This document shows positions 35,377-43,831 of a stretch of 64,000 bases of DNA, piece after piece. Source of the DNA: JAVJST01 sp040219295 (GTDB lineage Bacteria > Pseudomonadota > Alphaproteobacteria > Rhodospirillales > Casp-alpha2). The notes beneath the pieces are model-generated. The model was not told the DNA's origin. It saw nothing but the letters and a program-made list of their open reading frames with translations, and did not search any database. The stretch lies in NCBI GenBank assembly GCA_040219295.1, contig JAVJST010000008.1, forward strand, positions 232,286-296,285, in the 5' to 3' direction. Every line of letters starts with the position of its first letter. Positions within the stretch are counted from its first letter, which is position 1. Both the position numbers and the translations under genes were made by a program.

Positions 35377-35466
35377 CAAATCGTTCTCCAAGTCGATGCA
35401 TGCCGCACCGGCCCGCCTCTCCCATTGTCGGACAGCGTTTTACCGTCACGTATTCTTGTTTTCATT

Positions 35467-35498
35467 ATCTGGCATACCACATAATTAATACCGGTCAA
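35467..35498 (-). promoter_or_regulatory. Candidate promoter and GntR operator of the gntR-oxc operon
   Basis: ATCTGGCATACCACAT (35467-35482) matches the perfect tctC palindrome at 14 of 16 positions. On the minus strand a TTGACC (35498-35493) could be the -35 element, with the operator covering the -10 region (TATGCC). The same geometry, a TTGAC box followed 14-18 bases later by the palindrome, is seen before tctC. The transcription start is not known. Confidence 0.5.
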
Positions 35499-35636
35499 GG
35501 TGATTTTATCCCCAGCACGAAGAGCACTGCGGCGGCGGCGGTCTAAGAGATTGTTATTGCGCTCTTGTTTACGGCTTGCCCGTCATCGATTAAGGGCCGC
35601 GCCAAATGGGCCGCGTCGCGAAGACCGGTAAAACGC

Positions 35637-37091
35637 TCAGATCGCGCTGCCAGCAACACCCAGCGGGGGAATCCGGTCATGCCACGGCATCGCCTGCTCC
35701 AGTAGCGCGCCCAGCCCGATCAGCACTTCGTCGCGCTGCGGTCTGGCGCCAAGTTGCACACCGATCGGCAAGCCCGACGAATGCATGGCGAGCGGCAACG
35801 AGATCGCCGGCGCCCCCATGACATTGTACATGAAGCAGAACTGGACCGGCTTGTCGGCATAGACGATGTACTCGGCAACATCCATGTCGGGGACACTGAG
35901 TCCATACAGCCCGTGAGCCGGGGCCGGCACTGCCGCCGTCGGGCTCAGCAGCACGTCATACGTTTCAAAGAACGCACCGAGCTCGCGCCGCGCCCCGTTC
36001 ATCCAGGCAATCGCGTCGGTGAAGCGGCCTGGATCGATCGATCTCGCCAATTCGTATATCTTGAGCACGATCGGCTCGACCGTGTCCTGTCCAACCTTCC
36101 GCCCGGTCGCCTCGGCATAGCCGTCGAGCCGCTTGTCGAAACCGAAGAACCAGAAATCGATCATCATCAACGACGCCTCGACGTGATCGAACGGCGGGTC
36201 CGCCACCTCGACCAAATAGCCGTAACCCGAGAGGAAATCGGCCACCGCCTGGGTCGCGGCGATGACCTCGGCGTCCACTGGCGCATCCGGGATCAACGGC
36301 GCGGTCGTCAGCCCGATCTTCAGCGACTTGTCGGGCGGCTGCAGAAAGTCGGCAAATGGCCGCCCCGGCCGACGGACCTCGAACGGGTCGCCGGGCTGCG
36401 GCACGGCGAGGCAATCCATCATCGCGGCGGTATCGCGCATCGATTTGGACTGCACGAAGTTCATCGCCATTCCGAAACCGGCCTCGTCGATCAGCGGTCC
36501 GGCCGAGACCATGCCGCGTGACGGCTTGAGGCCGACACAGCCGCTCCACGCGGCGGGAATCCGGATGGAACCGGCAATATCCGAACCATGTGCCAGCGGC
36601 ACCATACCCGCGGCGACGGCCGCCGCGCCGCCACCGGTCGACCCGCCGGCGCTTCGACCGAGCCGCCACGGCGTTGACGTGTTGCCGTACAGCAGGTTCT
36701 CGGCCGACCCGGCGATGGAGAACTCAGGCGTGTTGGAGCGGCCGATGACATTCAGCCCGGCAGCGCGCAGGAGCTTGATGAAGTTCGTATCGACCTTCGC
36801 CAACATGCCCTCGCAGAGGCGCGAGCCGAACTCGATCTTGCGGCCGGCTTCGTGCCCGCCGACGTCCTTGATCAGGAATGGAACACCGCGAAACGGGCCG
36901 CCGCCGAGCTGCGTTTCGTCGAGATCCGCAATACGGTCGCCATAAAGTTCGACGACAGCCTTCAACTTGTCGTCTGTCGCGGAAATCGCCCCGACGGCGG
37001 TTATCGCAAGCTCGCGCGGCGATACTTCCCCTTTGGCAACGAGTTCCGCCAGGCCGAGGCCGTCAAAACCCGCATACTCGGACAGGTCCAT
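35637..37091 (-). CDS. Amidase-signature family hydrolase
   Basis: A 484-residue amidase-signature enzyme. The Ser-cisSer-Lys triad is visible: K75 in FLIKDVGG, S151 in the glycine-rich GRSAGGSTGGGAAA, and the nucleophile S175 in DIAGSIRIPA. The long frame upstream of 37091 is not part of the protein; GAGGGA precedes this ATG by 5 bases. It is divergent from the second polyamine ABC transporter and not in an operon with the oxalate genes, from which 260 bases separate it. The substrate is probably a small amide; the family is too broad to say more. Confidence 0.88.
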   Translation of the reverse strand: MDLSEYAGFDGLGLAELVAKGEVSPRELAITAVGAISATDDKLKAVVELYGDRIADLDETQLGGGPFRGVPFLIKDVGGHEAGRKIEFGSRLCEGMLAKVDTNFIKLLRAAGLNVIGRSNTPEFSIAGSAENLLYGNTSTPWRLGRSAGGSTGGGAAAVAAGMVPLAHGSDIAGSIRIPAAWSGCVGLKPSRGMVSAGPLIDEAGFGMAMNFVQSKSMRDTAAMMDCLAVPQPGDPFEVRRPGRPFADFLQPPDKSLKIGLTTAPLIPDAPVDAEVIAATQAVADFLSGYGYLVEVADPPFDHVEASLMMIDFWFFGFDKRLDGYAEATGRKVGQDTVEPIVLKIYELARSIDPGRFTDAIAWMNGARRELGAFFETYDVLLSPTAAVPAPAHGLYGLSVPDMDVAEYIVYADKPVQFCFMYNVMGAPAISLPLAMHSSGLPIGVQLGARPQRDEVLIGLGALLEQAMPWHDRIPPLGVAGSAI

Positions 37092-37319
37092 TTTTCCCTC
37101 AAGAGACGGTGTGAATCGGGCGTTTTCGCCCCATAACCCACCATTGGGAAACACAACAATCATGAATGTCAATGGCCCCAGTGTCACATATCCACCTTGC
37201 GTCATCTGCCCTAGTGTTCTCACAATGAATGTGCACTGCACTCCGGCGCGCGGTTGGGGACACGCGCCCGCGTAGGTATTGGCAGGCACGGATAAAAGAC
37301 GGAATCAGGGAGCGGGGAT

Positions 37320-38432
37320 TTGAGCAGTCTCGGATCGGGCGATCGGTATTCGATCGAGGTGCAGCGCGTCACGAAGATTTTCGGCAGCGGAGCGTCGGAA
37401 GTCCGGGCCGTAGACGACGTCTCGATCAATATTCGCGAGAACGAGTTTCTGACCCTCCTAGGCCCGTCCGGCTGTGGCAAGACGACGCTGCTGCGGATGA
37501 TCGCCGGTTTCGACCACCCGACGGCGGGGCAGATCCTGCTCGACGGCGAGGACATCTCGCAACTGCCGCCCTACCAGCGTCCGGTCAATACCGTGTTCCA
37601 GAGCTACGCACTGTTTCCGCACATGACCGTTGCGCAGAACATCGGGTTCGGCCTCGAGATGCAGGACAAGCCAAAGGACGAGGTCCGCGACACCGTCGAG
37701 CGCATGCTTAGCCTGGTGCGCATGAACGAGCTCCGAGACCGGCGAACCGATCAGATTTCAGGTGGTCAGCAGCAGCGCGTTGCACTGGCCCGCGCCCTTG
37801 CGCCGCACCCCAAGGTCCTGCTGCTTGACGAGCCGCTGTCGGCGCTCGACTACAAGCTCCGCAAGGACATGCAGATCGAACTCAAGCGTCTGCAGAACGA
37901 AACCGGCATCACCTTCGTGTTCGTCACCCACGACCAGGAAGAAGCACTGACCATGTCGGACCGCGTCGCCGTGATGAGCCAGGGCAAGATTCTCCAACTT
38001 GGTTCGCCGCGCGACATCTACGACCACCCGGCGGAACGTTTCGTCGCCGATTTCATCGGCGATACAAACTTCCTGTCCGCGAACGTTATCTCCAGCGAGG
38101 GCCGCAAGGTCACACTGAAGCTCGATGCCGGCAAGAAAGTGACGGCCGATCTGCCTGAGGGGATCGACGTGCCGGCCGTCGGCCAGAACGTCACGGCGGT
38201 GGTGCGACCGGAACACGCTAATCTCGCGCCAGCCGGATCTGGCCAGTTGTCGGGTACGCTCGCCAACGTCGTCTACGTCGGCACCGACACCCACTACTAC
38301 GTGAAGCTTCGAGACGACAGCATGTTCGTCGCGCGCATTCAGAACTCGCGCGACAGCGACCTGGGCGTCGCCACGGGTCAGGACGTCGACGTCACAATTG
38401 AGAATAACTCCGTACAGGTTCTTCGGGACTGA
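37320..38432 (+). CDS. Polyamine-type ABC transporter ATPase (second system)
   Basis: A 370-residue PotA-like ATPase. Walker A is LLGPSGCGKTT at about 46-56, the signature ISGGQQQR follows, Walker B is VLLLDEPLSALD and the H-loop is FVTHDQEEA. The C-terminal TOBE domain is complete. The start is TTG at 37320 with GGGAG upstream; no ATG is available near it. It heads the order ATPase, permease, permease, binding protein, which is reversed relative to the systems at 14 kb and 62 kb. Confidence 0.9.
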   Translation: MSSLGSGDRYSIEVQRVTKIFGSGASEVRAVDDVSINIRENEFLTLLGPSGCGKTTLLRMIAGFDHPTAGQILLDGEDISQLPPYQRPVNTVFQSYALFPHMTVAQNIGFGLEMQDKPKDEVRDTVERMLSLVRMNELRDRRTDQISGGQQQRVALARALAPHPKVLLLDEPLSALDYKLRKDMQIELKRLQNETGITFVFVTHDQEEALTMSDRVAVMSQGKILQLGSPRDIYDHPAERFVADFIGDTNFLSANVISSEGRKVTLKLDAGKKVTADLPEGIDVPAVGQNVTAVVRPEHANLAPAGSGQLSGTLANVVYVGTDTHYYVKLRDDSMFVARIQNSRDSDLGVATGQDVDVTIENNSVQVLRD

Positions 38433-38434
38433 TC

Positions 38435-39367
38435 ATGAACACGGAAAACGACAAGGGGATTAGTCTAGTCGAGCAAGCCCGCCGGGCCGATGTGCGCAAT
38501 CGGTGGCTCCTGAACACACCCGCACTGATCATCCTGCTGTGCGCGGCCTCCGGCCCTCTCCTTGTCGTTCTGATATACTCCTTCCTGACGCCGGGCGACT
38601 ACGGCGGCATCGTCTGGAGCTTCTCGATCGACGGCTGGATCAGCGTCTTCCTGCAGCGTGATATCTTCGACGGCACCCTGGGGATCGCCGATGCCCACGT
38701 GTCAATCCTGTGGCGGTCCGTCCGCCTCTCGATCATGACCACGGTGATCTGTTTCCTGCTGGGATTTCCGACCGCCTACTTCATCGCCACCCGGCCGGCC
38801 TCGACCCGCAACGTTTGGCTATTCCTGATCACTATTCCGTTCTGGATCAACCTGCTGATCCGCACGTTCGCAATCATGGAACTGATCCGCAACCAGGGCG
38901 TCATCAACACGATCCTGATGGCAACGGGCATCATCAACGAACCCATCCAGATCCTGTTCACCGACTTCGCCATTCTGGTCGGCATGGCCTATGTCTACCT
39001 TCCGCTCATGGTGCTGCCGATCTACGCGTCCATGGAGAAGTTCGATTTCCGCCTCGTCGAGGCTGCCTACGATCTCTACGCGACAAGATTCCAGGTCCTG
39101 AAGCGGCTCATTTTCCCGCTGACCAAGCCGGGCGTGATCGCCGGCTCCATCCTGGTATTCATTCCGTCGCTCGGCGCCTACGTAACACCTAGAATCCTCG
39201 GCGGCGGCAAGAACATGATGCTAGGCAACCTGATCGGACTGCAGTTCGGCCAGGGCCGCAACTGGCCGCTCGGCTCCGCTCTCGCGCTGACGCTGCTTGT
39301 CATCGTGATGGTGGCACTACTGTTCTACGTCAGGAGCGCAACCAAGTCCGACGTGAGGCAGCATTGA
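38435..39367 (+). CDS. Polyamine-type ABC transporter permease (PotB-like)
   Basis: A 310-residue permease beginning two bases after the ATPase gene. After a 30-residue cytoplasmic lead it has about six helices (PALIILLCAASGPLLVVLIY, SIMTTVICFLLGFPTAYFI and others). The EAA loop is EAAYDLYATRFQVLKRLIFP. A long periplasmic stretch between the first two helices, near residues 55-95, is typical for PotB/PotH. It pairs with the next permease. Confidence 0.88.
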   Translation: MNTENDKGISLVEQARRADVRNRWLLNTPALIILLCAASGPLLVVLIYSFLTPGDYGGIVWSFSIDGWISVFLQRDIFDGTLGIADAHVSILWRSVRLSIMTTVICFLLGFPTAYFIATRPASTRNVWLFLITIPFWINLLIRTFAIMELIRNQGVINTILMATGIINEPIQILFTDFAILVGMAYVYLPLMVLPIYASMEKFDFRLVEAAYDLYATRFQVLKRLIFPLTKPGVIAGSILVFIPSLGAYVTPRILGGGKNMMLGNLIGLQFGQGRNWPLGSALALTLLVIVMVALLFYVRSATKSDVRQH

Positions 39368-39368
39368 G

Positions 39369-40196
39369 ATGAGCGGCTTTTCTCTCCCGTTCGGCCGCAA
39401 CCGCGGCTTCTCCGTCAAGGCTCAGACGGGCTTCACCGAGATCGCGGCGATCTGTTTCATCGTACTCTACGCACCGCTGTTGCCGCTGGTGATCTATTCA
39501 TTCAATGCCGGTGTTTCGCTCGCCATCTGGGAGGGCTTGTCACTACGTTGGTATTACTCGGCCTGGGAGAATGAGCTTGTGCAGGAGGCAACGATCCGGT
39601 CGGTGTACCTGGCCTGCTCCGCAGCCGTAATCTCGACGACAGTGGCCACCATGGCGGCGCTCGGCACGACACGCACGGGCACCTACCGCGGGCTAACGCT
39701 GGTCTACGCCATGATCAACCAGCCCCTGATGGTACCCGAGATCGTCACCGCTGTGGCTCTGCTCATCGTATTCGCGTCGATCAAGGCTGCGACCGAGTAC
39801 CACGGCATGGCCTACCTGATCATCGCCCACACGGCGTTCTGTATTCCGTTCGCGTACCTGCCAATCCGGGCCCGACTCGAGGGCATGGATACGACACTCG
39901 AAACCGCCGCTGCCGATCTCTACGGCACACCGTGGCGGGTTTTCCGACGCGTGACGCTACCCTTGATGTGGCCGGGGATCCTTGCCGGGTTCATGCTGGC
40001 GTTCGTGATTTCGCTGGACGATGTGGTCATCACCGAACTCGTCAAGTCCGCCGGCCAGGACACGCTACCAACCTACATGCTCGGGCAGTTGCGGCGCGTC
40101 ATCACGCCCGAGGTCAACGCCATATCGACTGTGCTGCTGGGCGTCTCCGTAGTCATGGTCACGATTTTCTTTTTCCTCAACAAGGAAAGGCGATAA
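39369..40196 (+). CDS. Polyamine-type ABC transporter permease (PotC-like)
   Basis: A 275-residue permease, one base after the previous stop. It has six predicted helices, including IAAICFIVLYAPLLPLVIY and PLMVPEIVTAVALLIVFA. The EAA loop is ETAAADLYGTPWRVFRRVTL. The end SLDDVVITELVKSAGQDTLP is the PotC/PotI signature region. The binding-protein gene follows after 64 bases. Confidence 0.88.
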   Translation: MSGFSLPFGRNRGFSVKAQTGFTEIAAICFIVLYAPLLPLVIYSFNAGVSLAIWEGLSLRWYYSAWENELVQEATIRSVYLACSAAVISTTVATMAALGTTRTGTYRGLTLVYAMINQPLMVPEIVTAVALLIVFASIKAATEYHGMAYLIIAHTAFCIPFAYLPIRARLEGMDTTLETAAADLYGTPWRVFRRVTLPLMWPGILAGFMLAFVISLDDVVITELVKSAGQDTLPTYMLGQLRRVITPEVNAISTVLLGVSVVMVTIFFFLNKERR

Positions 40197-40260
40197 ATTT
40201 CCACCTACTAGGCATGGGGCCAATAACAAGACCGAAACTGAAGAAAAGGGAGTTTGCACG

Positions 40261-41301
40261 ATGAAGTGGAAGACAGCAGTCGCAACTGCAGCATTGAGCG
40301 TTGGCATGATGATTGCCGGCGCCCCGGCCAAGGCGGCCGGCGAGTTGAATTTCTTCAACTGGGGCAACTACACGAACCCGGAATTGATCGAGAAATTCGA
40401 AAAGGAAACCGGCATCAAGGTGACCATCACCGGTTATGACGATAACGACAGCGCGCTCGCCAAGATCAAGGCCGGCGGGCACGGCTTCGACATGGTGGTG
40501 CCGTCGTCGAGCTACGTACCGATCTGGATCCGCGAAGGCCTGCTGCTTGAGGCACGCCCCGACCAGATGCCGAACTTTAAGAACGTCGCCGACGTCTGGA
40601 AGAACCCCGATTGGGATCCGGGCCGCCGGTACACCGTTCCTTGGCAGTGGGGCAGCGTCGGTGTCATGGTCGACACCGCCGTCTATGGCGGCGACATCAA
40701 CACCTCGTCGATCATCTTCGACCCGCCGGCAGAACTCGTCGGCAAGATCAACGTCGCACCGGAAATGGGCGACGTCATGGGTACCGCGCTGCGTTACGTC
40801 GGCAGCGAGCCCTGCACCAGCGACAAGGAAGCCCTCAAGAAGGCGCGCGATGTCCTTATTGCAGCCAAGCCGAAGTGGTTGTCGATGGAATACGGTGTGA
40901 TCGAGAAGATCGCCGCCGGCGACCTCGCGGCCTCGCTCTACTGGAACGGTGCCGCTTTCCGCGCCCGCCTGCAGAACCCGGACGTGCAGTACGGTTATCC
41001 GCGTGAGGGTTACTCGCTCTGGATGGACAGCGTCGCGATCCTCAAGGACGCCAAGAACGTCGAGGAAGCCAAGACCTTCCTGAACTTCATCATGGAACCG
41101 GAGAACGCCGCGCTGATCTCGGCCTTCGCCCGTTATGCAAACGGCATCAAGGGGTCGGAAGCATTCATGCCGGAAGACATGGCGACCGCGCCGGAAGTCG
41201 TAATTCCGGAAGAGTTCGTCGATGCCGGCTTCTTCGCGCCGACGTGCCCGCCGGAAGTGCAGGAAATCTACACGGCGATCTGGACCGAACTGCAGAAGTA
41301 A
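40261..41301 (+). CDS. Polyamine-type ABC transporter periplasmic binding protein
   Basis: A 346-residue PotD/PotF-like binding protein with a Sec signal peptide (residues 1 to about 26, ending APAKAA before GELNFFNWGN). FNWGNYTNPELIEKFEKETG and YTVPWQWGSVGVM are ligand-cleft segments of the family, and YWNGAAFRARL is a later one. AAAGGGAG lies upstream of the ATG. It ends the transporter operon and is closed by a strong terminator. The neighbouring acetylpolyamine amidohydrolase supports an amine ligand such as putrescine or an acylated polyamine. Confidence 0.9.
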   Translation: MKWKTAVATAALSVGMMIAGAPAKAAGELNFFNWGNYTNPELIEKFEKETGIKVTITGYDDNDSALAKIKAGGHGFDMVVPSSSYVPIWIREGLLLEARPDQMPNFKNVADVWKNPDWDPGRRYTVPWQWGSVGVMVDTAVYGGDINTSSIIFDPPAELVGKINVAPEMGDVMGTALRYVGSEPCTSDKEALKKARDVLIAAKPKWLSMEYGVIEKIAAGDLAASLYWNGAAFRARLQNPDVQYGYPREGYSLWMDSVAILKDAKNVEEAKTFLNFIMEPENAALISAFARYANGIKGSEAFMPEDMATAPEVVIPEEFVDAGFFAPTCPPEVQEIYTAIWTELQK

Positions 41302-41321
41302 TCCTGCCGTTCACCAATACG

Positions 41322-41356
41322 AAACGGGCCGGCAACCGCCGGCCCGTTTTCTTTTG
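41322..41356 (+). terminator. Intrinsic terminator after the second polyamine transporter
   Basis: ACGGGCCGGC (41324-41333) pairs perfectly with GCCGGCCCGT (41338-41347) across an AACC loop, followed by a T-rich tract to 41355. The A residues before the stem also pair, so it could work in both directions and end the convergent amidohydrolase transcript too. Confidence 0.92.
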
Positions 41357-41366
41357 TGCGCCTGGA

Positions 41367-42398
41367 TCAGGCGCCCTCGAACCCCTCAAGGACATTGACC
41401 GTGTTGATGCCGACGTCCTCGATGGCGTAACCGCCTTCCATGACGATCAGGGTCGGCAGCCCGAGGGCCGCGATGTCCGCGCCCATGGTCTTGTAGTCGT
41501 CATTCTTAAGTTTGAAGAAGCTGATCGGGTCTTCCTCAAACGTATCGACACCGAGCGACACCACCAGTGCATCGGGGCCGAAATCACGGATCTTCGAGAT
41601 CGCGTCCGTCAGCGACTCGCGCCAGACGGCAAAGGGACTGCCTTCGGCCATCGGGTAATTGACGTTGAAACCCTCGCCGGCACCGGCGCCGGTCTCTTCC
41701 GCGTAACCAACGAAGTAGGGAAACGCATCCTCGGGCTGTCCGTGGAGCGAACAGAACAGCACGTCGCCCCGATCATAGAAGATATCCTGCGTGCCATTGC
41801 CGTGGTGAAAGTCGACATCGAGGATGGCGACCCGCGACGCTCCCCCGGCGACAAACATCTGCGCCGCGACGGCGGCATTGTTGATGAAACAGTAGCCGCC
41901 GTACTGATCCTTGCTGGCGTGGTGGCCGGGCGGGCGGCACAGCGCGAACGCGGCCCGCTCGCCGCCGGCGACCAGCTTCTGCGCCGACTGAACGGTTGCG
42001 GCGGAGGCAAGCGCCGCCTGCCACGTCCCGGCGGTGATCGCCGTCTCGGACGCTAAGCAGTAGTAGCCGACCTTGCCATCGATATTGCGCGGCGGCCGGA
42101 CGTTGGCCTGACGCCGGACTGGCATCGAGGCAGCGATGATCTCGCCGCCGAAGCCTGCCGCCTTCCACTCGTCCCAGGCATGCTCCAGGAACGCGAGATA
42201 GCTTACGTCGTGAACGGCGCCAATCGCCGCGACATCGACCTCGCCGGGTGCCTCGGGCGCGGGCATGCCGACTTCGCTTAGGCGGCGGAGGATGTACTCG
42301 ATCCGCGACGGCCGTTCGAACGGCGTGACCAATTCGCCGCCATAGAGTTCGCCCTGTGGAAAATGCAGCCGGTGTTTCTCGCTGTAGACCGTTCTCAT
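41367..42398 (-). CDS. Acetylpolyamine amidohydrolase (histone deacetylase fold)
   Basis: A 343-residue zinc hydrolase of the class II deacetylase fold, close to bacterial acetylpolyamine amidohydrolases. RPPGHHASKDQYGGYCF carries the catalytic His pair, DVDFHHGNGTQDIFY the zinc Asp and His, SLGVDTFEEDP the second zinc Asp and EGGY the transition-state Tyr. The start MRTVYSEKHRLHF is the family's; GGAGG is 8 bases before the ATG at 42398 but only 2 before the one at 42404. It is the last gene of a three-gene operon with two amidases and converges on the polyamine transporter. It probably deacetylates imported acetylpolyamines in the cytoplasm. Confidence 0.92.
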   Translation of the reverse strand: MRTVYSEKHRLHFPQGELYGGELVTPFERPSRIEYILRRLSEVGMPAPEAPGEVDVAAIGAVHDVSYLAFLEHAWDEWKAAGFGGEIIAASMPVRRQANVRPPRNIDGKVGYYCLASETAITAGTWQAALASAATVQSAQKLVAGGERAAFALCRPPGHHASKDQYGGYCFINNAAVAAQMFVAGGASRVAILDVDFHHGNGTQDIFYDRGDVLFCSLHGQPEDAFPYFVGYAEETGAGAGEGFNVNYPMAEGSPFAVWRESLTDAISKIRDFGPDALVVSLGVDTFEEDPISFFKLKNDDYKTMGADIAALGLPTLIVMEGGYAIEDVGINTVNVLEGFEGA

Positions 42399-42423
42399 GC
42401 TCATGTCCTCCGTCAGATGATAC

Positions 42424-43827
42424 TCATTCCTTCGGGTCGATCGGCGTGCATGGGAGACCGAGCAGGTCCTGTATCACGCCGGCCGCCGACAACAGGGCTG
42501 CTTCACCCCGCGGTCTGCCGACGAGTTGAAGTCCGACCGGCAGGCCCGCCTTCGTGAACCCGCACGGGATGGAAATCGCCGGCAGTCCTGTCAAGGTGAT
42601 CGCGTAGACGATCGCCAGCCAGTCGATGTAGGTATCGAAGCGGGTGCCCGCGCACTCCTCGAGATAGCGCCACTCGACCGGGAATGCCGGCACGATGGTC
42701 GCCGGTGTCGCCAGGATATCGACATCGCCCATGAAGGTCATGGCCCGGGTCACGAGTTCGCCGCGACGCTTGATCGCCGTCGCGATGTCGTCTGCACTGA
42801 GGTTCAGCCCCTGTTCGATGTTCCAGACGACTTCGGGTTTCAGCAGACCCCGCTGATGGCGGTAAGCATCGCCCAGTCCGACGGCAAAATCGTGCGCGCG
42901 AAGGACCTGAAACACATCGTGCGCTTCGCTCATGTCCGGGTGCGCGTCGATCACCTCGGCGCCGGCGGTCTCGAACGCCCGGACCGCACGCCCGGTGATT
43001 GCCGCGACTTCCGGGTCGACGGGCGTGATGCCGAGATCGGCACTGTAGGCGACACGCTTCGGCGGCCGTCGTTCGGCGGCAGCCGCGCGGAAGGAATCTG
43101 GCGGCGCCTCCAAGCTTAGTGGTTCGCGCGGCTCCAGACCGCACATTGCGTCCAGACATAGCGCCACGTCGTCGACATCGCGCGCCATCGGTCCTTCGAC
43201 GGCCAGGTTGGCGAAGGAATCGGATCCGGAGCCGCACGGCACTCGCCCGGGCGACGGCCGGAGGCCGACCACGCCGCAGAAACTGGCCGGATTACGCAAC
43301 GATCCCCCCATGTCGGAGCCGTGCGCCAGCCACGCCAAGCCGGACGCCAGCGCGGCTGCGGCGCCACCTGACGACCCGGCGGCGCTCATGCCGAGATTCC
43401 AGGGATTTCGCGTTGCCGGGAAGACCTCGTTGAAGGTCTGCGCCCCGGCGCCGAACTCCGGCGTGTTGGATTTGGCGTAGACGATGCCGCCCGACGCCTC
43501 GATGCGCTCAACGATATGCGCCGAGAAATCGGGAACGAAGTCCTTGAAGATCGGCGATCCGAAGGTGGTCCGCACGCCGCTCACTTCGGAAAGGTCCTTG
43601 ACCGGCACCGGAAGACCGCAGAGCAGGTCGCCTTCCGTCGCTGGCGTGCCCTTGCGCCTTGCGGCGGCGGCGCGGGCCCGGTCGAAACAGAGTGTCGGAA
43701 GCGCGTGCACCTTGTCGTCGACCGCGGCAATCCGTGCTTCGAGGGCATCCAGCAGATCATCCGGGGTCAACTCGCCGGACCGGAGCCCGTCGACCACATC
43801 GCACGCCGACCGGTTGATGAGCTCCAT
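42424..43827 (-). CDS. Amidase-signature family hydrolase
   Basis: A 467-residue amidase. The triad is K77 in VPVKDLSEV, S152 in SAAGSSGGAAAAL and nucleophile S176 in DMGGSLRNPA. It begins 4 bases after the stop of the upstream amidase and ends 25 bases before the acetylpolyamine amidohydrolase start, so the three are one operon. Glutamyl-amide or acyl-amine bonds of polyamine derivatives are plausible targets from this context. Not GatA: no gatB or gatC nearby. Confidence 0.88.
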   Translation of the reverse strand: MELINRSACDVVDGLRSGELTPDDLLDALEARIAAVDDKVHALPTLCFDRARAAAARRKGTPATEGDLLCGLPVPVKDLSEVSGVRTTFGSPIFKDFVPDFSAHIVERIEASGGIVYAKSNTPEFGAGAQTFNEVFPATRNPWNLGMSAAGSSGGAAAALASGLAWLAHGSDMGGSLRNPASFCGVVGLRPSPGRVPCGSGSDSFANLAVEGPMARDVDDVALCLDAMCGLEPREPLSLEAPPDSFRAAAAERRPPKRVAYSADLGITPVDPEVAAITGRAVRAFETAGAEVIDAHPDMSEAHDVFQVLRAHDFAVGLGDAYRHQRGLLKPEVVWNIEQGLNLSADDIATAIKRRGELVTRAMTFMGDVDILATPATIVPAFPVEWRYLEECAGTRFDTYIDWLAIVYAITLTGLPAISIPCGFTKAGLPVGLQLVGRPRGEAALLSAAGVIQDLLGLPCTPIDPKE

Positions 43828-43831
43828 GGCG

